Shown piece by piece: positions 53,513 through 61,480 of a stretch of DNA of 64,000 bases (within the stretch, counting starts at the first letter, position 1; the number at the start of each line of letters is the position of its first letter). Made by a program: the position numbers and the translations under genes. Under the pieces are notes generated by a model. It did no database searches, had not been told where the DNA came from, and saw only the letters and a list, made by a program, of their open reading frames with translations. Location of the stretch: NCBI RefSeq assembly GCF_046557615.1, contig NZ_JBKIII010000002.1, forward strand, positions 1-64,000. The letters run 5' to 3'. This stretch comes from Haloferax sp046557615 (GTDB lineage Archaea > Halobacteriota > Halobacteria > Halobacteriales > Haloferacaceae).

Positions 53513-56219
53513 CGACAACTCCACACAGACGAACCGCACGTTCTCCAGACGCCGGTATCTCGCTGGTCTCGGTATCCTCGGCACCGCTGGCCTCACCGGC
53601 TGTGCGAGTGCTTCCGAGGAGCCCGAGACGACAGCGACGACGACGAACCAACTTTCAGACGACACGACGACCGAAGCCGTCCAAGCCGCTTCGGGCGTCG
53701 TCAGTGTCGGCGCGGGCAGTTACACCACGACGCTTCCCTCGGGAGAGGGGTCGCCGCCCAGCCAGGTCTACGCGACGGGCGACATCTCCGCACCGTATCC
53801 GACGAACGACTGGTGGAGTAGCATCCTCTTCGAACAGTACGGCTCGCCGCTGTGGGCACACCCGCTCGCCGCGATGCCGACGAGCGACGGACTCGACCTG
53901 TCTCACCCCACCGAGTGGCTGTTCTCGAACCAGAATGGAGACGCGAACCGCGACAACATCGCCGAGATGGACGCGACCACCGACGTCACCCTCTCGACGA
54001 CCGGTGGGTCGTTCCTCGACACGCAGTGTGCAGGATACGGCGATTGGCACACCGTCGTCCGCTGGGGTGCTGGTGACTCTACGACGCCAACGCTCGACGT
54101 GACACTCACGCAGGGGTCGCCGTTCGCCTTCGCCGAAATCGCGGGTGCAGACGCCGAACTCACGTTCGCTGCGACACCCACCGTCTGGGCCGACCAGGGC
54201 AACGTCCTCGGCGTCTCGGTCAACGGCCACCACTACGGTATCTTCGCGCCTAGCGGTGCCACCTGGAGCGGTCTCGGCTCCGCGACGCTCACCAGCGCGC
54301 TCGGCGGGTCGGGTTACTTCACGCTCGCAGTCCTCCCTGAAGCGACGACGACGGCGCTCGCGCGCTACGAGTCGTACGCCTACAACCAGATTACCGGAAC
54401 GACTGTCTCGTGGACCTACGACGAGGCGGCTCGTGAGGTCCGGACGACCCACACGTTCCAGACGAACGCCCGCGCCGAATCGTCGGCGACGGGAACCATC
54501 GCCGGTCTCTATCCGCACCAGCACAAGAATACCACCACCACACTCGACGGCGATACGTTCGTCTCGCCGCGCGGCACCATGCAGACGACGACGGGAACGT
54601 CGTTCGAGACGGTGCTTTCGCTCCCACCACTCCTGCCGTACATGCCCGATGTAGGGTCTGTTGAGCAGACTCGCCTCGCCGGATACGTTGACGACGTAGA
54701 AGCCGAGTCACCGCTCGTTCGCGTCGGTCCGGACACGCCCGGCGACGGGACCTATTGGACGGGGAAGAACTACGAGCGGTTAGCGCAGTTGCGTCCCATC
54801 GCCGAACAGGTCGGCGACTCGGCGGCGGCAGATACGTTCGTCACGGCGCTCCGAAACGACCTCGAAACGTGGCTCGATGCGACCGCCTCGGGTTCGACCG
54901 ACTCCGAGGACGTGTTCTACTACGACGATACGTGGGGAACACTCGTCGGCTACAACGACTCGTTCGGCTCCGGGGCGGACCTCAACGACCACCACTTCCA
55001 CTACGGCTACTACGTCAAAGGGGCCGCCGAAATCGCACGGCGAAACCCGGCGTGGGCCGACGCGGCCAACTGGGGTGGCATGATGGACCACATCATCCGC
55101 GACTACGCGAACCCCTCGCGGACGGACTCGATGTATCCGTTCTTGCGGAACTTCGGTCCCTACGCCGGTCACTCGTGGGCCTCCGGTAACGCGGGATACG
55201 AACTCGGTAACAATCAGGAATCGTCGTCTGAGTCGGTCAACGCGTACGCCGCAATTCTCATGTACGGCGAGTTCACCGGCGACACGGAACTTCGTGACCT
55301 CGGCGCGTACCTTGTCGCCCACGAGACGGCCGCCGTGGACGAGTACTGGTACGACGTGGATGAGGAGAACCACCCCTCGTCGTGGGACTACAGCTACGCC
55401 GCGATTGTGTGGGGTGCGGGCTACAAGTACGATACGTGGTGGACCGACGACGTGGAGGCGATTCACGGTATTAACGCGCTTCCGGTCGGCGGCCACTCGC
55501 TCTCGCTTGGCCGCAATCGCGCTGCTGCTTCGGCGACCTACGACGAACTCGTCGCGGCGAACGGCAGCGACGACTTCGACTACTGGCCCGACATCCTCTG
55601 GGAGTACCGCGCATTCAGCGACCCAGCCGACGCGCTGAGCCTGTTCGAGGCAGATGCGTCGAGCTATGCGGTCGAATTCGGCGAGTCGAAAGCCCACACC
55701 TACCGGTGGCTGACGGCCTTCGACGGCCTCGGCGCGGTCGATACCAGTGTCTCGGCTGACACACCACTCGCCGCCGTCTTCGACGATGGGTCCGCGAAGA
55801 CCTACGTCGCCTACAACGCCGCCGACACGGAGACGACCGTGAGTTTCTCTGACGGAACGTCGCTCTCGGTTTCGGCGAACTCTCTGGCGACGAAAGGTGG
55901 AAGCGACTCCGGGTCGGGTGGCACCGGTGGCTCGTCCGCGCCTACCATCGACTCGATGTCGGTGAATGCGTACGCTAGCGGACCGTGGAACAACGCTACC
56001 ATCGATTGGGCCGTCTCCGACGCCGACGGTGACCTTCAGTCTGTGACCATCGAACTGCTCGACGGTTCTGGCACGGTGCTTGACGCACAAGCCATCTCTG
56101 TCTCCGGTGGCTCCGCCTCGGGTTCGACGAACGTTCGGTCGAAGAGCAGTCCGTCGTCAGTCTCTCTGACGGTGACCGACGTTGCCGGCCAATCAACCAG
56201 TAAAACTACATCTCTATGA
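53505..56219 (+). CDS. GH81 endo-beta-1,3-glucanase (laminarinase) lipoprotein
   Basis: 904 residues. Tat motif SRRRYL and lipobox LTGC (C33) predict anchoring outside the membrane. Residues about 65-790 form a GH81 enzyme: NDWWSSILFEQYG near the start, then the catalytic DHHFHYGYY (D495 as acid) and NNQESSSE (E572 and E576). The four-residue spacing of the two Glu matches studied GH81 enzymes. It cuts internal beta-1,3-glucosidic bonds. A Gly/Ser linker (797-812) precedes an Ig-like C-terminal domain (812-904). It overlaps dppF-like by 8 nt and the GH3 gene by 4 nt. Confidence 0.93.
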   Translation: MTNDNSTQTNRTFSRRRYLAGLGILGTAGLTGCASASEEPETTATTTNQLSDDTTTEAVQAASGVVSVGAGSYTTTLPSGEGSPPSQVYATGDISAPYPTNDWWSSILFEQYGSPLWAHPLAAMPTSDGLDLSHPTEWLFSNQNGDANRDNIAEMDATTDVTLSTTGGSFLDTQCAGYGDWHTVVRWGAGDSTTPTLDVTLTQGSPFAFAEIAGADAELTFAATPTVWADQGNVLGVSVNGHHYGIFAPSGATWSGLGSATLTSALGGSGYFTLAVLPEATTTALARYESYAYNQITGTTVSWTYDEAAREVRTTHTFQTNARAESSATGTIAGLYPHQHKNTTTTLDGDTFVSPRGTMQTTTGTSFETVLSLPPLLPYMPDVGSVEQTRLAGYVDDVEAESPLVRVGPDTPGDGTYWTGKNYERLAQLRPIAEQVGDSAAADTFVTALRNDLETWLDATASGSTDSEDVFYYDDTWGTLVGYNDSFGSGADLNDHHFHYGYYVKGAAEIARRNPAWADAANWGGMMDHIIRDYANPSRTDSMYPFLRNFGPYAGHSWASGNAGYELGNNQESSSESVNAYAAILMYGEFTGDTELRDLGAYLVAHETAAVDEYWYDVDEENHPSSWDYSYAAIVWGAGYKYDTWWTDDVEAIHGINALPVGGHSLSLGRNRAAASATYDELVAANGSDDFDYWPDILWEYRAFSDPADALSLFEADASSYAVEFGESKAHTYRWLTAFDGLGAVDTSVSADTPLAAVFDDGSAKTYVAYNAADTETTVSFSDGTSLSVSANSLATKGGSDSGSGGTGGSSAPTIDSMSVNAYASGPWNNATIDWAVSDADGDLQSVTIELLDGSGTVLDAQAISVSGGSASGSTNVRSKSSPSSVSLTVTDVAGQSTSKTTSL

Positions 56220-58429
56220 CAACTCACGAAACACAGATGACGCAGATTGACGAGACGGACGACCACGTCGAGACACTTCTCGACGAGATGACGCTCCGTG
56301 AGAAGGCAGGTCAACTCGCGGGCACGTACGTCGGCACGCTCGAAGAGACCCGAACCCTCGACGACGCCGAGGAGATGGTCCGTGAGGACGGCATCGGCTT
56401 CGTGACGCCGTTCGGATACGGTGCGTCACCCCACCGAGACTCGGCGGAAGTCGTCGAAATAGCGAATGAACTCCAGCGAATTGCGACCGAAGAGACGCGT
56501 CTCGGCATCCCGATTCTCATTCCTGTGGACGCTATCCACGGCAACGCCTACGTCGAAGAGACGACGGTGTTCCCCCACAACCTCGGTGTCGCGGCGGCCC
56601 GTGACCGCGACCTCGTCGAGCAGATTGGGGCCGTCACGGCGACCGAAGTCGCCGCTACTGGGTCGAGTCTCACCTACGGCCCGACGTGCGATGTCGTCCG
56701 CGACCCCCGATGGGGCCGCACCTTCGAGACCTTCGGCGAATCGCCGTATCTCTGCGGCGAACTCGCTGCCGCGAAGGCTCGCGGTATTCATCGCGCACCG
56801 GTCGATGTCGCGGCTATGGCGAAACACTTCCCTGCCTACGGCGAGCCCGAGCGCGGCGAGGATGCCTCGCCCGTGGACAAGTCGCTCTCGTCGCTCTATC
56901 GTGACTTCCTGCCGCCGTTCGAGAAGGTCGTCGCCGAAGGTATCGAGGGTATCATGCCCAGCTACAACTCCATCAACGGCGAGCCATCTCACGGGTCGAA
57001 CTATTGGCTCTCACAAATTCTCCGCGACGAACTCGGGTTCGACGGTTACGTCGCTTCCGACTGGAACGGCATCAACATGCTTCACCAGAATCACCGAGTT
57101 ACCCGAACCCAGCGAGAGTCCGTCTTCCGGTCGTTCACCGCTGGCGTCGATGTCCACTCACTGGGCGAAACCGACCACATCGACCACATCGTCTCGCTGG
57201 TCGAATCCGGCGACCTCGACGAATCTGTGGTCGATACGGCTGTCCGCCGCGTCCTCCAACTCAAGACCGACGTCGGTCTGTTCGACGACCCCTACGTCGA
57301 TGCCGCGGAGTCTGCCGAGACGCTCGGGACTGACGACAACCGAACCGTCGCCCTCGATGCAGCACGGAAGTCGATGACGCTCCTGAAGAACGACGAAGGC
57401 CGACTGCCGTTCGACCCCGAACTCGACGAATTGCTCGTCACCGGACCGAACGCCGACGAACTCACGCACCAAGTCGGCGGGTGGAGTCTCAAAGAAGCCG
57501 ACGAACTCGACGGGACGACGATTCGAGAGGGTATCGAGTCGGTCGTCTCCGCAGACACCGCAGTTACCTACGAACGCGGAGCCGGAATCGACGAATCGGA
57601 CGACCTCGACGCGGCGGTTTCGGCCGCAGAAGATGCCGACGCCGCCGTCGTCGTCCTCGGTGAGAACTGGTATCTCCACGAATTCGGTCCACAGGACGTG
57701 AACGGTCCGACCGAACGCTTCCCAAATCGCGCCCAACTGACCCTGCCGGAGGCTCAGCAGGAACTCCTCGAAGCAATTATCGAGACTGGCACGCCGACGG
57801 CGCTCGTTCTCGTCTCCGGTCGCCCGCTCGCGGTTTCGTGGGCCGCCGAACACGTCGATGCAATCGTACAGGCGTACTACCCCGGCGCAGACGGTGGACG
57901 TGCAGTCGCCGAGACGCTCTTCGGCGAACACAACCCGAGCGGGAAACTTCCGATATCTGTTCCGCGGTCGGAAGGACACCTCCCTGTTCGACACAACTAT
58001 CTCCCACACCCGCACCCAATCGGCCCCGACGAACACCTTCCGTCGTACGACCCGCTGTGGGCGTTCGGTCACGGCCTCTCGTACACGACGTTCGAGTACC
58101 TCGACCTCTCTGTGTCTGCTGAATCGGTCGTCGAAGACAGCGAAATTTCGGTCTCGGTCACTGTCGAAAACACGGGTAATCGAGCGGGCGAGGAAGTCGT
58201 CCAACTCTTCGGTGGCCGCGAGTATTCCTCTGTCGTGACGCCCGTCGAGGAACTCATCGATTTCACACGCATCTCGCTTGCATCCGGTGAAGAGACGACT
58301 GTCGAGTTCGACGTTCCAACGGACGCGTTCGACGTGGTTCATCCGGACGGCACGAGCCGGTTCGAACCTGGGACGCTGTCACTTCGCTGTGAGTCGCTCG
58401 ATGCGTCAGTAGAAGCAGTCGAACACTGA
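56216..58429 (+). CDS. GH3 beta-glucosidase
   Basis: 737 residues without signal peptide, so cytoplasmic. The GH3 TIM-barrel has GPTCDVVRDPRWGRTFETFGE and the nucleophile D282 in VASDWNGI. The second alpha/beta domain (about 350-600) has MTLLKNDEGRLPF and YPGADGGRAVAETLFGEHNPSG. A fibronectin-III-like domain (about 655-725) ends it. It probably releases glucose from imported beta-1,3-oligosaccharides. The start overlaps the GH81 stop (ATGA). It is convergent with the TrmB gene, 26 bp away. Confidence 0.95.
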   Translation: MTTHETQMTQIDETDDHVETLLDEMTLREKAGQLAGTYVGTLEETRTLDDAEEMVREDGIGFVTPFGYGASPHRDSAEVVEIANELQRIATEETRLGIPILIPVDAIHGNAYVEETTVFPHNLGVAAARDRDLVEQIGAVTATEVAATGSSLTYGPTCDVVRDPRWGRTFETFGESPYLCGELAAAKARGIHRAPVDVAAMAKHFPAYGEPERGEDASPVDKSLSSLYRDFLPPFEKVVAEGIEGIMPSYNSINGEPSHGSNYWLSQILRDELGFDGYVASDWNGINMLHQNHRVTRTQRESVFRSFTAGVDVHSLGETDHIDHIVSLVESGDLDESVVDTAVRRVLQLKTDVGLFDDPYVDAAESAETLGTDDNRTVALDAARKSMTLLKNDEGRLPFDPELDELLVTGPNADELTHQVGGWSLKEADELDGTTIREGIESVVSADTAVTYERGAGIDESDDLDAAVSAAEDADAAVVVLGENWYLHEFGPQDVNGPTERFPNRAQLTLPEAQQELLEAIIETGTPTALVLVSGRPLAVSWAAEHVDAIVQAYYPGADGGRAVAETLFGEHNPSGKLPISVPRSEGHLPVRHNYLPHPHPIGPDEHLPSYDPLWAFGHGLSYTTFEYLDLSVSAESVVEDSEISVSVTVENTGNRAGEEVVQLFGGREYSSVVTPVEELIDFTRISLASGEETTVEFDVPTDAFDVVHPDGTSRFEPGTLSLRCESLDASVEAVEH

Positions 58430-58455
58430 ACCTCTAACACTAACCCTCCGTTTCG

Positions 58456-59544
58456 CTATCTTTCTTCGGACGGTTTCTCATCATAGTCGATATCGACGAG
58501 CGAAATCGTTCGCATCTCAATATCTTCGTACACCGCGCCCCATCCACCGATGAGGACGGTTCCATCGTCCGTCTCGAGTGTGACGTTTTTGTACGACCCG
58601 AGGTCCGAGAGCGCCAACCGCGATGGCTGGTGGTCGTCTCCGAGGAACGAGATGTCACCGACGGTTCCCTCCACAGAGGTTTCGGACTCGCTTGCAAGGT
58701 CAACTCCTTCGACCGTTACTCTGAGTTCGTACCCCGCTTGCCATAGCGGCACGCAGTCTCTCACCAGTTCCTCCATCGTGACGTAGGTGAACTGGTCCCG
58801 TTCGTCGATATAGACTGTCGGATAGAGGTTCCACAGACACGTGAGGTAGTACCAATGGAACACGAACGGGAGGATGCGGTCGTAGACCAGCACGCCGTAG
58901 TCTTCGTCTGAGCGCGTATTCGGCGCGAAACACGTTCGGTGGCGGTCGATAACGACGAGAAACGGCCCCGGAATAGTACACATTCGAAGTTCCGAGAACA
59001 CACCGGTTGGGTCGAACGTTGACGGCGGTTGTTGACTCTCACCAGCGTAGACCGAGGCACGGACGACGACCCCACGCTCCCGGGCCTCACGGAGTGCTGG
59101 AAAGAGTACCTGCAGCTGCTCGAACGACCCCGCGACTTCGATGACTGTCTTTGCCTCACCGATAAGGGATTGGGCGTTTTCGACCGCCGTTTCGACACGT
59201 TTCGTGACACCGATTCGTGCGTCCATTCGTGCCGGGGTTCGGTACCGTTCGCGTACCGCTTCGGCGGCGTCGTTGAGGAGTTCTCCCCGTGTCTCCAAGT
59301 CTGCCATCGCCGCCTCTGGGTCGCACGGCCGCACGTAGAGTTTCTCTCGCTCGATTGTCTCGACGTAGCCTTTGGACTCCAAACTTCTGAGGACGTCGTA
59401 CACTTGCGAGACGGGAACGGAACTCTCACGACCAACGTCGATTGCTGGGGAGACGCCCATCTCCAAGAGGGTCAGATAGGCGTCAGCTTGGTACGACGTG
59501 AGGTCCGCATACTCTAATGCTTGTGTGAGCGCCTCGCGGTCCAT
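58456..59544 (-). CDS. TrmB-family sugar-responsive regulator
   Basis: 362 residues from the ATG at 59544. The TrmB winged helix (ALEYADLTSYQADAYLTLLE, VPVSQVYDVLRSLESKGYV) is followed by a coiled coil and a sugar-sensing region; the C-terminal part (250-362) is a beta domain like that of sugar-binding TrmB proteins. It lies at the end of the beta-glucan operon on the opposite strand and is the obvious candidate controller. No classical TACT-N7/8-GAGTA TrmB site was found in the operon promoter region, so its target sequence must differ. Confidence 0.92.
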   Translation of the reverse strand: MDREALTQALEYADLTSYQADAYLTLLEMGVSPAIDVGRESSVPVSQVYDVLRSLESKGYVETIEREKLYVRPCDPEAAMADLETRGELLNDAAEAVRERYRTPARMDARIGVTKRVETAVENAQSLIGEAKTVIEVAGSFEQLQVLFPALREARERGVVVRASVYAGESQQPPSTFDPTGVFSELRMCTIPGPFLVVIDRHRTCFAPNTRSDEDYGVLVYDRILPFVFHWYYLTCLWNLYPTVYIDERDQFTYVTMEELVRDCVPLWQAGYELRVTVEGVDLASESETSVEGTVGDISFLGDDHQPSRLALSDLGSYKNVTLETDDGTVLIGGWGAVYEDIEMRTISLVDIDYDEKPSEER

Positions 59545-59644
59545 GCCAACACACACTCGATTGCATTACATGAACGCTTCGCAGACCCGTATCTCGTGAT
59601 TGATGGCTATCTATTCGATTGTCTCTCGTACTTGTTGCTAATTA

Positions 59645-59761
59645 CTAGGTGTCTTTGGCCCAGATGGTGTTGTAGTCTCCCTGTTGAACCCAGTCTACGG
59701 ATTCGACGACTTCCTGAGTCGGTGATGTACCAACGACGATTGTAAACAGCGATTGGCGGAG
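59645..59761 (-). pseudogene. Remnant 3' end of an unidentified gene
   Basis: A 38-codon frame after an in-frame stop reads LRQSLFTIVVGTSP and later VESVDWVQQGDYNTIWAKD, ending at TAG (59645-59647). Composition and acidity look coding, but no start is present and the upstream frame is closed. It may be what remains of a gene broken when the restriction-modification genes arrived. The rest of the 345-bp gap (59545-59889) holds no other gene. Confidence 0.4.
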
Positions 59762-59889
59762 TCAGTAACCTTTGTATGGGCGATTTGCGGGAGTGTGTTT
59801 CACCAGTTCCTCACCGACTGTTTGAAGAAAATCACTGGCCCCATCTCACTACCTGTTCCACGGTGATTCCTTGTTCAACCACCGAGCGG

Positions 59890-61236
59890 CTACTCTCTTC
59901 GCGCTTCGATTACTTCGTTCAACTCATCGACCCACTCGCGAGTGGGTTCGTTGATTGGTGCCCGCTCGCGTCGCCGATGGGTCAACGTCTCAGCGTAGGC
60001 GATGAGCCATTCGGAGTAGTCGATGCCAGCCTCGAGCAGTTCTTCGAGCTGAGTCCGGCAGAACTCTTCGAACGTGATGATAACAACCTCGACATTGTGA
60101 GCGGCCTCGAGGTTGGCTAGTCGCTCCTCGACGGTCGAATCGAACTCGGGTACTTCGTTGACGATGAAACCGACACGTTCGGTCTCAGGGTGACTCTCGA
60201 GCTTGTCGTCGAGTTCTCGCAGCTCTTCGGCGAGATACGGCTTCCCCCATTTGGCGTCCCAGGCGGTGTAGATGTGGAACTCATCGCTGGGGTGAACGAC
60301 TTCGATGTCCGCAACGTTGCCGTGTTTCTTGTCTGCCGACCGCATCTGCGTCAGCGGCTTCAACCGCCCGCCAGTGGGGCTCACCTCGCCCAGCATCTCG
60401 TGGTCTTCAAGCACCTGGTACAGCGCGTGCAGGGCGACCTCGAAGATTCGTGCTGAGTGTGGTGAGTGTCGAAGGTGCGACTGGATAATCTCGAAAACCC
60501 CGTCGACGGTGACTCCCTCCCCACGCAGCGTACTCACTTGGTCGAGGAGCGCTTGGTTTCGGGCCTCCGCTTCGTCACCACGGTTGGCCAGCGCCAGGAT
60601 GAGGTATCGAAGAGCCACCGCTGGATCGACTGTGCTTCCTTCGCGTTCGAGTTCCTCTACAAGTTCGCCCCATGCATCCTGAGCGCCGCGGAGGTTGGCC
60701 TTGTAGAACCGCCCATATGGGTAGTTCTCCGCCAACGTACGCGTCATCATGACGCCGTCCTTGTTGACCCGCAGGAGGTCGAACTCTCGGAGGGTTGGGG
60801 CGATGTACGTGCTGTCGATGGTACGCATCGAGATTCCTTCCTCCCAGCCGAAGTGATTCGAGCGGCGACTGCCCTTGTGCAGGCGAATGCTCTGCTCGGG
60901 TGTGATACTCTTGATGGCGAGTTGACCGACAGCAAGCCCAGCGAGCCCACGGCCACGCTCGCTGGTGATGGCAGCGACAATATCGTCGAGTAGTTGCTGA
61001 ACGTCTTCGTCGGGGAACACGTCCAGTTCGTGCCCCGTCGTAGCTACCTGCTTAACCAGGTCTTCAAGGTAGCCATCGTCGAGGGTGTCGTGAATGCGCT
61101 GGTAACGGTCTCGGGCAGCGTTGGACTGCGTGCCCTCGTTGAATTTGGTCCGGTTTCCGTCGTCGTCGACGATGACGACACGGTCGTCGTGAACTATCAT
61201 CCGTGGGTCTGGGTCGGCAGCGTTTCTCTGAACCAT
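59890..61236 (-). CDS. Candidate type II restriction endonuclease (PD-(D/E)XK-like)
   Basis: 448 residues. No family is named with certainty. Near residues 306-340 the pattern NVADIEVVHPSDEFHIYTAWDAKWGKP has the form of a PD-(D/E)XK nuclease core, with D310, then D327 and K329 as DxK, and E266 in the preceding helix as a further candidate ligand. The N-terminal half is helical and could bind DNA. Its position, divergent from a cytosine-5 DNA methyltransferase, supports a restriction role. Its promoter carries two operator-like elements. Alternatives include a methyl-directed nuclease or another nuclease of the same island. Confidence 0.6.
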   Translation of the reverse strand: MVQRNAADPDPRMIVHDDRVVIVDDDGNRTKFNEGTQSNAARDRYQRIHDTLDDGYLEDLVKQVATTGHELDVFPDEDVQQLLDDIVAAITSERGRGLAGLAVGQLAIKSITPEQSIRLHKGSRRSNHFGWEEGISMRTIDSTYIAPTLREFDLLRVNKDGVMMTRTLAENYPYGRFYKANLRGAQDAWGELVEELEREGSTVDPAVALRYLILALANRGDEAEARNQALLDQVSTLRGEGVTVDGVFEIIQSHLRHSPHSARIFEVALHALYQVLEDHEMLGEVSPTGGRLKPLTQMRSADKKHGNVADIEVVHPSDEFHIYTAWDAKWGKPYLAEELRELDDKLESHPETERVGFIVNEVPEFDSTVEERLANLEAAHNVEVVIITFEEFCRTQLEELLEAGIDYSEWLIAYAETLTHRRRERAPINEPTREWVDELNEVIEARRE

Positions 61237-61239
61237 CTA

Positions 61240-61282
61240 CAGTACACTGTTTGACTCTTTGGTTATAAATCTCAGTACACTG
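61240..61282. promoter_or_regulatory. Paired operator-like elements flanking the nuclease TATA box
   Basis: CAGTACACTG occurs at 61240-61249 and again at 61273-61282, exactly 33 bp apart (about three DNA turns). Each has dyad arms CAGT and ACTG. Between them lies the minus-strand TATA box (ATTTATAACC, 61261-61270), about 30 bp before the ATG at 61236, so one copy overlaps the expected transcription start and the other the BRE side. A third partial copy, inverted (GTGTACTC), lies near 61308-61315. Binding of a regulator here would block the nuclease promoter. Confidence 0.55.
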
Positions 61283-61480
61283 TAGACAAAATAGTATTTA
61301 AATAATGGTGTACTCTACAACGATTGGATAGTATAGGGACGCTCGCGTGTCCCCTTCTCCGAATAACCGTCACCGATTTCGCATGCATATGTCTCCTAGT
61401 TGTCTCCTAGACACCTGAACAAAAGACAGAGATAAGTCCGGGGAACACAGTCCGTATGACAATGCCGAATGGTGGCCACG

